From NCBI GenBank assembly GCA_014155875.1, contig JACEFZ010012615.1, positions 62,001 through 126,000 on the forward strand: a stretch of DNA of 64,000 bases, in the 5' to 3' direction. The stretch's first letter is position 1. Every line of letters begins with the position of its first letter. The stretch comes from Cepaea nemoralis. Lineage: Eukaryota; Mollusca; Gastropoda; Stylommatophora; Helicidae. The notes beneath the pieces were generated by a model, which saw only the letters and a list, made by a program, of their open reading frames with translations, had not been told where the DNA came from and searched no databases. Position numbers and translations under genes: made by a program. Shown here in pieces: positions 33,796 through 42,924 of the stretch.

Positions 33796-33840
33796 GCACT
33801 ATACTCCAGTTTCGCCCTCATTTGAGCTCGTCAGTAGTGC
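33796..33840 (-). ncRNA. type-I hammerhead ribozyme, inverted monomer
   Basis: On minus: GCACTA stem I, CTGACGA core, GCTC(AAATGA)GGGC stem II, GAA, then ACT-GG-AGT as stem III, A as the cleavage base, and TAGTGC closing stem I. It differs from the direct copies by a C-to-G change in the stem III loop, which leaves all pairs intact. Confidence 0.85.
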
Positions 33841-34450
33841 ATATCCCTGACCGGATCCGGAAACAGTCCCGGATCACGCGTGTGAAGCGGGTGTGTAACC
33901 ACGCGGCACACACTGGACACACCAAATTATCACAACAGAATACCACAACGCTACCCATCGTAGGCTATGCTCAAGATTGCCCAATCGCCGCGACCGACGT
34001 CCGTCAATCGATGGGACCCGAACGATCAGGACTTCTCACCGGCAAGGAACACCAGGCCTCCCAAATCCAGTGAGCAATAATCAATATCATCAATAATCAT
34101 AATAAAAGAATGCGATCGGCGTTGCCAGTAGTGGGTTTATCACAAACTGCGAAACTGGAGTATAGCAATATTTAAATTTCAAATCCCGAAACAACCACAT
34201 AATCAATTGATTATTGCTCACTGGATTTAGGAGGCCTGGTGTTCCTTGCCGGTGAGAAGTCCTGATCGTTCGGGTCCCATCGATTGACGGACGTCGGTCG
34301 CGGCGATTGGGCAATCTTGAGCATAGCCTACGATGGGTAGCGTTGTGTTATTCTGTTGTGATAATTTGGTGTGTCCAGTGTGTGCCGCGTGGTTACACAC
34401 CCGCTTCACACGCGTGATCCGGGACTGTTTCCGGATCCGGTCAGGGATAT

Positions 34451-34495
34451 GCACTACTGACGAGCTCAAATGAGGGCGAAACTCGAGTATAGTGC
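34451..34495 (+). ncRNA. type-I hammerhead ribozyme, direct monomer 1
   Basis: Stem I GCACTA (34451-34456) pairs fully with TAGTGC (34490-34495). The core CTGACGA is at 34457-34463. Stem II GCTC/GGGC (34464-34467, 34474-34477) has a six-base loop. GAA is at 34478-34480, followed by a short stem III ACT/AGT (34481-34483, 34486-34488) with a CG loop. Predicted self-cleavage is after A34489. All conserved core positions (CUGANGA, GAAA, UH) are met. GGGA and TTCC outside stem I could extend it past a TAT bulge. The very short, self-complementary stem III suggests cleavage works best in dimers. Confidence 0.9.
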
Positions 34496-34852
34496 TTCCA
34501 TGTTGACGTGGATAGGCCTTAGGTTCATACCAGAGTGCGATCGGCGTTGCCAGTAGTGGGTTGTGCTCAATATTTAAATTTCAAATCCCGAAACAACCAC
34601 ATAATCAATTGATTATTGCTCACTGGATTTAGGAGGCCTGGTGTTCCTTGCCAGTGAGAAGTCCTGATCGTTCGGGTCCCATCGATTGACGGACGTCGGT
34701 CGCGGCGATTGGGCAATCTTGAGCATAGCCTACGATGGGTAGCGTTGTGGTATTCTGTTGTGATAATTTGGTGTGTCCAGTGTGTGCCGCGTGGTTACAC
34801 ACCCGCTTCACACGCGTGATCCGGGACTGTTTCCGGATCCGGTCAGGGATAT

Positions 34853-34897
34853 GCACTACTGACGAGCTCAAATGAGGGCGAAACTCGAGTATAGTGC
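34853..34897 (+). ncRNA. type-I hammerhead ribozyme, direct monomer 2
   Basis: Identical over all 45 positions to monomer 1; predicted cleavage after A34891. Confidence 0.9.
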
Positions 34898-35254
34898 TTC
34901 CATATTGACGTGGATAGGCCTTAGGTTCATACCAGAATGCGATCGGCGTTGCCAGTAGTGGGTTGTGCTCAATATTTAAATTTCAAATCCCGAAACAACC
35001 ACATAATCAATTGATTATTGCTCACTGGATTTAGGAGGCCTGGTGTTCCTTGCCAGTGAGAAGTCCTGATCGTTCGGGTCCCATCGATTGACGGACGTCG
35101 GTCGCGGCGATTGGGCAATCTTGAGCATAGCCTACGATGGGTAGCGTTGTGATATTCTGTTGTGATAATTTGGTGTGTCCAGTGTGTGCCGCGTGGTTAC
35201 ACACCCGCTTCACACGCGTGATCCGGGACTGTTTCCGGATCCGGTCAGGGATAT

Positions 35255-35299
35255 GCACTACTGACGAGCTCAAATGAGGGCGAAACTCGAGTATAGTGC
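35255..35299 (+). ncRNA. type-I hammerhead ribozyme, direct monomer 3
   Basis: Identical 45-nt motif; predicted cleavage after A35293. Confidence 0.9.
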
Positions 35300-35657
35300 T
35301 TCCATAGTTGACGTGGATAGGCCTTAGGTTCATACCAGAATGCGATCGGCGTTGCCAGTAGTGGGTTGTGCTCAATATTTAAATTTCAAATCCCGAAACA
35401 ACCACATAATCAATTGATTATTGCTCACTGGATTTAGGAGGCCTGGTGTTCCTTGCCAGTGAGAAGTCCTGATCGTTCGGGTCCCATCGATTGACGGACG
35501 TCGGTCGCGGCGATTGGGCAATCTTGAGCATAGCCTACGATGGGTAGCGTTGTGATATTCTGTTGTGATAATTTGGTGTGTCCAGTGTGTGCCGCGTGGT
35601 TACACACCCGCTTCACACGCGTGATCCGGGACTGTTTCCGGATCCGGTCAGGGATAT

Positions 35658-35702
35658 GCACTACTGACGAGCTCAAATGAGGGCGAAACTCGAGTATAGT
35701 GC
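35658..35702 (+). ncRNA. type-I hammerhead ribozyme, direct monomer 4
   Basis: Identical 45-nt motif; predicted cleavage after A35696. The preceding monomer is 403 bp because of one extra base near 35307. Confidence 0.9.
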
Positions 35703-36059
35703 TTCCATATTGACGTGGATAGGCCTTAGGTTCATACCAGAATGCGATCGGCGTTGCCAGTAGTGGGTTGTGCTCAATATTTAAATTTCAAATCCCGAAA
35801 CAACCACATAATCAATTGATTATTGCTCACTGGATTTAGGAGGCCTGGTGTTCCTTGCCGGTGAGAAGTCCTGATCGTTCGGGTCCCATCGATTGACGGA
35901 CGTCGGTCGCGGCGATTGGGCAATCTTGAGCATAGCCTACGATGGGTAGCGTTGTGTTATTCTGTTGTGATAATTTGGTGTGTCCAGTGTGTGCCGCGTG
36001 GTTACACACCCGCTTCACACGCGTGATCCGGGACTGTTTCCGGATCCGGTCAGGGATAT

Positions 36060-36077
36060 GCACTACTGACGAGCTCA
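36060..36077 (+). ncRNA. truncated hammerhead at the array end
   Basis: GCACTACTGACGAGCTCA is present, then the array stops at the 14-bp duplication. It lacks the GAAA strand and cannot fold. Confidence 0.85.
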
Positions 36078-36692
36078 AACCACTGCTAATTCTCGTCGCG
36101 TCACGTGACTAGAGTATTCGGGGTTATCGGAGAAAGCTGCTAACCCCTCGGCCATGGAGCCGGCTTAGTGTCGTTTTGTGACTTTTAAAGCATTTCAAAC
36201 TCTCCGACGATAAGGGCGTTGTCAGTCTCGTTTATGATCTTATTGTCGGAACTCTTCTACGTTCTTAGTCTTCTTAAATGTTGCTGATACTACTTGTTTC
36301 CAACAATCATGTCTGGCTCTTTTACCCACTGTGTAAGTCTCTTTCATCACGATGCCCTAGTTCTAACCACCAATTGTGAAACAATCTTATTGGTTTCCAA
36401 TTGTACCCTTTACAGTCTCCCAATATAATAATTATCTCTGTGGTTTTGCACTTCTTCGAAGCATTATCCAGGTCACTCTAAAATGCATCTTTGCTGTTTT
36501 CACTGCATTCTGTTGTTGGGGCTTATAAATGAATGATATTGATACCAAACATCTTTCCAGATCCAAAATAATAGTTGCACTTCTGTGGCCATTCTCTACC
36601 CCAGAATGAATATTTGTATAGTTGTCAAATGTCGTCACTCATATCTCTATTAATCTGGTCTCAGATATTCCTTAGCTGTTTTGTTTTTGTTG

Positions 36693-36852
36693 CGTTAGCT
36701 CGCTTTGAACTCAAGCGTAGTCCAGTCACATTCTACTGCCTTTAGTGCATTGGATTGATTTTTTCGTGTAGATTAGCCTTCCCCAATACCAGTGTCCCTC
36801 CTCTGAGGTGAACCCACTACGACTGAAGAGATTCCTACGTAGTTAATTTTCC
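36693..36852 (-). mobile_element. SINE-A, head lost
   Basis: TTAGCTCGCTTTGAACTCAA, GTGTAGATTAGCCTTCCCC and AGGTGAACCCACTACGACT are the antisense of the SINE-A 3' two thirds. The head side ends near 36852. Confidence 0.6.
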
Positions 36853-36954
36853 ATCATATCACTTCTTGTTTGATGATCTCTAATTTACCATATGTGCTCA
36901 TGGTACATATTTTCCATGTTCCTACTATAAGCATTGTAATTCTGCTTCACTCAA

Positions 36955-37018
36955 TTGCATACTAGCGACCTGGGATCGAATCCCCGGCGCACATGATGTT
37001 CTTGCTAGGCCAGGCTTT
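36955..37018 (+). other. tRNA-like B-box sequence, possible SINE remnant
   Basis: GGGATCGAATCCCCGG at 36970-36985 is a good B box, preceded by CTAGCGACCT, but no acceptable A box or cloverleaf is found upstream. It is too short for a confident SINE or tRNA call. Confidence 0.3.
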
Positions 37019-37024
37019 TCTTAA

Positions 37025-37244
37025 CTGATTCAGTGCCGAAGAATAATATATCGCCAAATGTGACCTCCGATTTGGACATCAAGATGATATATTGCCATAC
37101 TGGAGTCTTCGTGTTATTTGATTTGTTTCGTGTTATCTTCCGCAATTTCAATGCTCAGGGAACGGAACTTTACAAGACACCACTTTTCTTTTAATTGTAT
37201 ACCAAATTTGATCCAAACCTACTTTTTGTTTGCCAATAAATCAG
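37025..37244. mobile_element. 220-bp MITE with TTAA target sites (piggyBac-like)
   Basis: TTAA at 37021-37024 and 37245-37248 bounds imperfect inverted ends: CTGATTCAGTGCCGAA on the left, CTGATTTATTGGCAAA on the right (minus). TTAA duplication is characteristic of piggyBac elements. No ORF. A terminal fragment of the same family is at 29100-29136. Confidence 0.6.
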
Positions 37245-37248
37245 TTAA

Positions 37249-37984
37249 ACAGCGACCATTTACGTAATTTAGCGAATGGTTTGAGTTGTCCAATCAGAAT
37301 GTACTAGAGATGTACAACTGTAGTTCCTATCTTGACTTCCGCCGGTTTGTCAACAGTTTAACTGCGGTAGCTTTTGTTTAAAGAGACGAACCACACAAGA
37401 CAGGTTGTGTATGGCGTTTGTTACCCGCCGATGTCCATGTCACAGCGTTTTGTGGTATTTTACACAGACAACTTACCCACATGTCTTAGTTAGATATGAC
37501 TGAGCTACCGTATGACAGTAGACGTTATTACCTGCTTTCTGTTAGCGCTGAATGTTGGGCGGCGCTCACCAAACTCGACACCCCACATTATGCCAACGGC
37601 TTCGGGCGGGGGAGCACAACTGAGAGGGTACAAGCATTACACTGGAGCAAGGAAATGCAGCCTAAAGACCGAATGTCAAGGCAGGGCAAACCAGACCCTA
37701 AGCTTTGGTCGGCAACTAGTATAGGATCGAAGCTCAATATGCGGACAGTTAGAGCTTTGCTACTCTTATCCGACAGCTTCTGCAGATTGTCTAGTTCCAG
37801 ATGTATTGGTGTTACCTTTCCTGTATAGTAAACCAGGCAGGCCGAGAAGGAGATCATGCTGCATGGGCAACTCATGCTCTCTGTAATTCAACCCAGGTTT
37901 TGTGCTATGGAGAAGTATAACTCCATTGCCGGTCTTATCTCCTTGGGCTGTAGTTATTATGCCTTTTAGCGCAATGTAACTACT
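37249..37984. other. unassigned intergenic DNA
   Basis: A 110-codon plus frame (37496-37828) and a 95-codon minus frame overlap; neither has a recognisable motif. I see no evidence for a gene. Confidence 0.35.
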
Positions 37985-38415
37985 AAAGTACACAGAGCCT
38001 GTACTTTTGTATGGATGTTAAACTTGGACAATGAGCAGTCAAACTGAAAAACATCTGATGGCTGTGGAAATGTGGTTTCTGAGGAGAATGCAAAGAATAC
38101 CGTGAACATACAGAAAAATCAATGATCAAGTACTACAAGAACAAATGAAAATAATAAACTGATTAGAGAAATTAGACGTAGACAGTCAAAATTTGTTGGA
38201 CATGTTATGATAAGAAATAAATTGGAGAACTTGGTGACGACTGGCAAGATCGAGAGGAAGAGAATAAGGGAAAGACAGTGAAGTAAATACCTAGATGGCT
38301 TGACCACGTGGTATGGTCGAGACAGGATAACCGTGTTGATCTGCGACTCTGGTGACCGAGTGAAATGGCTAGTCATGACCGCCCACGCTTACCGGCATGG
38401 CACATGATGGATGGA
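37985..38415 (+). pseudogene. LINE-A 3' end, decayed
   Basis: Plus frames read QTEKHLMAVEMWFLRRMQRI, then in broken frames the segment around GRPRGK...TAHAYRHG, ending GCTTACCGGCATGGCACATG followed by a TGATGG tail. Stops interrupt most of it. It matches 54533-55065 and 58725-59095. Confidence 0.7.
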
Positions 38416-38774
38416 ACAAACTATCGTCAGGTACGGCGACAAGATGCTAGTAAGTAAAAAATATCCCCACCAACTGACTTGCCTCCTTTCAATGGTCACT
38501 ACCCGAGTTGGTTGGTGCACACCTCCGATTATTTAAAATAATAGCGGCTAGCCTCTATATGTAATGACCACTCCTTACGTCTTCTTTCCCATACAATCAG
38601 ACGTCAATATGAACGGATCTAAACAAACCAGCAACCAACGTAAGCTTGTTGACATCTGCGTACAGTTGTACTTAAATGGAATGGGTGTAGACCAACATAC
38701 GTTTCTCTGTTCTGCACATGCTGGACACTCCTGCAACTTCAGCCTAGCTATCAATTTACCAGTTCTACAGTATT
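38416..38774. other. unassigned intergenic DNA
   Basis: An 82-codon plus frame (38564-38812) has no recognisable motif. Confidence 0.4.
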
Positions 38775-38993
38775 CGGCTCCGTGGCGAAATAGTTACGGA
38801 CGCAGTTCGTAATCCCGCAATCCGCGTTCGAAATACAGTTGCGGGAGATTTGGAAGACCGCCCGGCATTGGCTTTTATAAAATGGTATGAGTGGCGGTCG
38901 ATACTAAACGTAAATTTGCCAAAAAATCACAAACAGCCAAACATTATGGAGTTGAATGCGACGTCTTGTAAATGGTAGGCAACTAACTTAACA
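38775..38993 (+). mobile_element. SINE-B copy 5
   Basis: Head CTCCGTGGCGAAATAGTTAC (A box), GGACGCAGTTCGTAATCCCG, B box GCGTTCGAAATAC, a shortened body (GAGTGGCGGTCGATACTAAA) and tail CGTCTTGTAAATGGTAGGC. Part of the conserved CAGAAAGCAATGGC block is deleted. Confidence 0.75.
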
Positions 38994-39150
38994 GTATCCG
39001 TCTGAATCTACTTTTACAAAAGATGGTTGTGTTTTTGATTTTCTTAGCACGATTTACGTAAAGTAATTTGCGATTGATTGTTGAATGACCGACGACTATA
39101 CCAGCGAAATCAACGCAAGATAGACTGCTTCCAAATCATCTGCATCTATT

Positions 39151-39721
39151 TCAACCATCGGCGGGGTATTTCGGGCAATTGCAAAATGCTTTCATTGCCC
39201 CTAAGTCACATAGCCGCCCTTGCTTGCTTGCTTGTGTTCGTTGGCATACAAAACCTGAGGTTTGCGTGAGTATCCGTTGTCCCATGTCTGGCTTATTGGT
39301 GTGCAGACTGGTGGTTCCTCGCCGTACAGGCAGACACTCTCCGACTTCGGAGGAATCGGCGATCCTACTGACTTTAGCCAGGACCCCAAAGGGACCTGTT
39401 GCCCAGGACGCTCGACGAGGACGCGTCAATAGGTATTGGCCAGTATATAACCCGGCCCTGGTGCCTTGGAAACACCTCTGCCTCCCACTTGATGTCAGTA
39501 TCCTTTTACAACTTTCGGACCAGTTTCTGCAGTATTTCTGTTGTGCAGCGCTCACAGACTTCGTACGGATTTCGGATGCCGACCTCACAGAATATACATT
39601 CTTCTACAATCTCACCGCGCTTCGCCCTTCTGTTATGATAAAAACAATAAAGCCCGATACATGGGCGTCCACACCGCATTACTGAGTTGAGTCTCAACCA
39701 TTCACACCCCTGGGTCTCCAT
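39151..39721 (-). other. unidentified Cys-rich open frames
   Basis: A 71-codon minus frame (39721-39506) reads MRCGRPCIGLYCFYHNRRAK, then ECIFCEVGI and VCERCTTEI. The paired CxxC/CxxxxC and His suggest a zinc-binding protein. A second open frame of 145 codons overlaps it (39588-39151). I do not recognise the family. It could be an accessory protein of a transposable element or a chance frame; there is no splice or promoter evidence. Confidence 0.35.
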
Positions 39722-40065
39722 TTTTGTTTACTTATTGGGAGATCACATCTCTAATAAGATATCACCCATTTTGTTTCTGTTGATTCGCCTATGCACGATG
39801 TCTACATTGCACGCGGAAGCTAATTACGGCATGCATCATTATAATTGCCGTAACAATTTTAACACGCTGAAGTATATCACGCCGACTTGAGCTGATTGTA
39901 GAAGCCTAAATTAAGTGTTCAGTTTTTTCTCGGAATTATACTACAGAGTAGTTAGTACTATATGTGAATAGTATACTTTCTTGATGTTCTTCGTTCTTGG
40001 GATGAGTAGTATATGTGAGTAGTATAGTATATGTGCGAAGTATATCCGAATCTTCTTCTTCTTTC
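39722..40065. other. unassigned intergenic DNA
   Basis: No feature recognised. A local repeat of GAGTAGTATATGTG is present near 40000. Confidence 0.5.
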
Positions 40066-40213
40066 TTCTTTTTGTTCGCTCGCTTGAACTCGAGCGTAGT
40101 TCTCACTGCCACGGCCGACAGTGATGAACTGAATTTGCGTTTAGGTCTGCTTTCCCTTACGGTATCCCTCGCCATCGACTGGTGGACCCACTCCAACTTC
40201 AGAGGTCCACCTT
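40066..40213 (-). mobile_element. SINE-A, 3' half, with (TTC)n-type tail
   Basis: TTGTTCGCTCGCTTGAACTC and CCCTCGCCATCGACTGGTGG are antisense SINE-A. The tail side (40050-40070) is CTTCTTCTTTC, a (GAA)n tail on minus. Confidence 0.65.
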
Positions 40214-40289
40214 AGGCGCCTCTTACGACATGCATGGTAGGCAACAGTGTTACTATTCTTTGCTCCCCTGTAAGGGCCCCGACAACACA

Positions 40290-40565
40290 CGGGCGATATC
40301 CGGAATTATAATACAGAGGCTCAGTCTCTCGCTGGAGGGTTCCGGTTCGAGCCCTGTTTCGGGCCCTTAGGGGTGAGAATCGGCCCAACGCGCGAGTGTG
40401 GGGTGTTGGTAACAAACTAGCTAGCAAGTGCTAGGCTGGTGATGCTATGTGGTAGCTATGTAGAGCCTATGTGGCGCTATGTCGTTGCTATGGTTCGACC
40501 CCTTAGGGGTCAGAATTGACCCAACGCGCGGATGTGGGGTGCCGGTAACAAACTAATCGCCATAT
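40290..40565 (+). repeat. tRNA-like repeat with a direct duplication
   Basis: CCGGTTCGAGCCC (B box) near 40342 is followed by CCCTTAGGGGTGAGAATC and GGTGTTGGTAACAAACTA (40367-40420). The block recurs at 40500-40558 as CCCCTTAGGGGTCAGAATT and GGTGCCGGTAACAAACTA. A short GCTATGT repeat lies between. Probably a SINE remnant; family unknown. Confidence 0.45.
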
Positions 40566-40960
40566 ACTACTTCTTGGGAAGTAAAATCGGCCAACGTAAT
40601 AACGACCACACCACTCACTGGTGTAGATTGTCAGTAAAATGATGGGTCCAGCACAATATACACATTGCGCCTTTAGGTGTGTAAGGGGACGTTTGCTTTG
40701 ACAACTTCATGTAATGAAAAACTGTACGAGAATAGGATGAAGCAGGAACTAACTACTGCTCCAGTTAGAGACATTAACGTGGAGAACTGAATGTGAACAA
40801 GGATCAAGGTGAAGAACCTCCTAGTTCTACAGGCTGGGGAACTGGAACAGGGATGTGTCACGTTGCTGGGAGATGGCGACTTGGAGAGGGTTGTGTCTTC
40901 AGGTTTGGTATTTGTCGAGACACGACGTTATCCCTGAATAATATGCACAGCCACCCAGAG

Positions 40961-41055
40961 CAGTGGTTCTCAACTTTTTGTTTGGGCCCATGTGCACCCT
41001 TTCACCATATATCAGAATGTAATTCCCCCCTTTCCAGCGAACGAAAGAAGAAGAA

Positions 41056-41087
<32 letters not shown>

Positions 41088-41382
41088 CCCCCCCCCCCCC
41101 CCGTTCCAAAATTGTCAGCCTCAAAAGGTGCATTCAAAAACACACCACATTAATCATATTACAATAAATAAACAGTTAAAACGTCAAAGAATTGTCACTT
41201 AATACATTACACCAGAATGCCAGAAAATTATGCCTCATCAAACATAACGCTCAATAGAACACCAAGTTATTGTGCCCGAAGCCATTTTGGGTCTGCCATT
41301 CTGTGGTCTAAATCCCCCCCCCCCTCCTCCCTCCCACAATCCACTGGAAACCCTAAAATTCCTTACTGATTGAGAACCATTG
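40961..41382 (+). mobile_element. hAT MITE, copy 1, 8-bp TSD
   Basis: Ends are CAGTGGTTCTCAACTTTTTG and, on minus, CAATGGTTCTCAATCAGTAA, the CAGNGGTTCTCAA-type inverted terminal repeat of Charlie-like hAT elements. ACCCAGAG (40953-40960) and ACCTAGAG (41383-41390) form the 8-bp duplication with one mismatch. There is no transposase. CT and poly-C runs (41060-41102, 41312-41325) have expanded inside. Confidence 0.85.
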
Positions 41383-41508
41383 ACCTAGAGGCTTGCGTGA
41401 GTTGGGATGTTATCTCCACACAGGAAAACCTGTGCATTACTGGTGATAATTCACTACTTTCATACACACATAAACACACCCACTTAAGTACTAGGAAAGT
41501 GACTGCGT

Positions 41509-41511
<3 letters not shown>

Positions 41512-41587
<76 letters not shown>

Positions 41588-41603
41588 CAGTAGCAGCAGA
41601 AGC

Positions 41604-41638
<35 letters not shown>

Positions 41639-41639
41639 C

Positions 41640-41702
<63 letters not shown>

Positions 41703-41732
41703 TGTAGTAGTAGTAGTAGTAGTAGTAGTAGT
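41512..41732. repeat. (TAG)n microsatellite, 221 bp
   Basis: TAG triplets with a short CAG-rich interruption at 41584-41604. Confidence 0.95.
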
Positions 41733-42139
41733 ACGGTTTCAACTTCACAGCAATAGGTCATCCCATAACTGCTCCCTTCATGTGCCAGGAAAAAATCACA
41801 CGAAATGCCCATCATTCGTATCGCGTGAACTCATGATGGAAACAGTAACGCCAATAAGACTAAATCACCAGAGCACCGACCACTTTTATCAGTCTATAAC
41901 GGCGGCAGAATCATAAGAAAACCGACGTGGAGACATTGAATGTAAGACATTCCACTACAGGGATTCGGTGCTACAAAGATAAAACATATTGTTTGCGATT
42001 TGTCTGCGGACGTAACCAGTAGGAACAAAAATTTGCATACCAGAGCAGCTTATGTGAACAATGACGTTTGTTGAGAAGTCGTCCCAGTGTGTTCAACATG
42101 AAAGCTTGTTATGTAATACACACTTACATATGCTGCACG
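41733..42139. other. unassigned intergenic DNA
   Basis: No gene or repeat recognised. Confidence 0.5.
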
Positions 42140-42330
42140 GAATCGCGGTGACCTAGTGGTTAGTGAGCTTGTCTGCCAAGTGTCTTGACATGCATTCAAC
42201 CACCCAATTCCCACTATGTGGTGCGTGTGAGCGTGACCACTATGTGGCACCAAGGCTGTGGTCCGGGTTCACTCCCTAGCAGAGGTAGGATAATTTTTTC
42301 GATAAGTCCTAGTCAGAAATGGGTACCCGG
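42140..42330 (+). mobile_element. tRNA-like SINE, family E
   Basis: GCGGTGACCTAGTGGTTAGT is a good A-box head, but the expected B box (GCATTCAACCA) is weak. A second GGTTCACTCCC occurs at about 42266. The tail GGGTACCCGGCAATTTTCAG has no other copy that I found in the window. Confidence 0.45.
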
Positions 42331-42598
42331 CAATTTTCAGGATTTTATGGGAATTCTCTCTAAAGGAAATGTGACGAGGACATGAACTGGCCACCTCTCC
42401 TCATATGCCGTGGCATAGAATGTGTGAAGACATAACACTTCACACTCTATCAACAGTTTCTGTTATGTGAATAGCCTTTTACACGATGTGGCGAGCTAGA
42501 GAGCAATTGTTAAAGCGACACCTATGTTCACCTGCCTACATAGAGACACTGGTTACAGGAAAAGCTAACTCTCAAGGAAAAATAGTGTAATGCACTCA
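42331..42598. other. unassigned intergenic DNA
   Basis: No feature recognised. Confidence 0.5.
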
Positions 42599-42599
42599 C

Positions 42600-42657
<58 letters not shown>

Positions 42658-42711
42658 CGCAGCAGCAGTAGTAATAGTAGTAATAGTAGCAGTAGTAATA
42701 GCAGTAATAGC

Positions 42712-42767
<56 letters not shown>

Positions 42768-42768
42768 C

Positions 42769-42844
<76 letters not shown>

Positions 42845-42880
42845 ATAGTAGTAGTAGTAGTTGTAGTAGTAGAAGAAGTA
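42599..42880. repeat. (TAG)n microsatellite, about 280 bp
   Basis: TAG triplets with TAA and CAG interruptions at 42658-42712. A SINE-A-like 3' end (GTTCAAAGCGAGC) lies just after it near 42905. Confidence 0.95.
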
Positions 42881-42924
42881 GCATTCACATGGACAATGTT
42901 CGAGTTCAAAGCGAGCAATAGTTA

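Larger units (their letters stand above)
33685..36077 (+). mobile_element. retrozyme-like array: 402-bp hammerhead repeats with 14-bp TSD
   Basis: AACCACTGCTAATT lies at 33671-33684 and again at 36078-36091, so the whole array inserted as one unit into a SINE. It holds one inverted monomer (33685 to about 34081), a rearranged partial (about 34109-34220), then direct monomers of 402-403 bp to 36077. Hammerhead starts at 34451, 34853, 35255, 35658 and 36060 set the period. Monomers differ by only a few bases. Each contains a type-I hammerhead ribozyme motif on plus. An 80-codon open frame on minus recurs in every unit only because the units are nearly identical; it is antisense to the ribozyme and resembles nothing known to me. 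Tandem hammerhead repeats of this size are the form of metazoan retrozymes, which are non-autonomous and give small circular RNAs. Confidence 0.85.
33503..36164 (-). mobile_element. SINE-B copy (minus), split by the hammerhead array, 10-bp TSD
   Basis: Two halves remain, 33525-33670 and 36092-36164. The first is the antisense of the body (CAACACCAGCATCTTTCAGC, CTTTCTGAGCGACCGGTTCC). The second holds the head (CTAACCCCTCGGCCATGGAG, CCGGC on plus). The 10-bp TTAGTGTCGT duplication bounds the whole. The tail position carries a poly-C run (33503-33524). The array at 33685-36077 lies within it, flanked by its own duplication of SINE sequence. Confidence 0.75.
33030..36660 (-). pseudogene. decayed RTE-like LINE (EN to RT linker), host of a nested insertion
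   Basis: Two minus-strand pieces flank the nest. At 36640-36175 shifting frames give FGINIIHLYAPTTE and KTTEIIIILGDC, an AP-like endonuclease core (YAPTT, GD(F)N region), frame-broken. At 33490-33030 the frames give LKYIYKNANITRNFKFDK, DPLEIPKDSIKQAAK and IVGNSKWMAEDILK, the EN-RT linker. TTAGTGTCGT is present at 33493-33502 and 36165-36174 as the target-site duplication of the inserted SINE, which joins the two pieces as one element. Confidence 0.65.

Noticed and set aside
33796..36077. CRISPR array, because of regular repeats
   Set aside because: Units are contiguous 402-bp repeats with no short repeat and variable spacer pattern, in a eukaryotic context.
34227..36078. Repeated 80-codon minus-strand frame in each 402-bp unit as a conserved gene
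   Set aside because: Units are nearly identical, so openness in all is one observation. The frame lies antisense to the ribozyme and has no recognisable domain.
37496..37828. 110-aa open frame as a host gene
   Set aside because: No motif, overlaps an equally long antisense frame, and no splice or promoter signals are evident.
41370..42884. Poly-Ser, poly-Leu or poly-Tyr proteins across the TAG arrays
   Set aside because: Trinucleotide repeat artefact.
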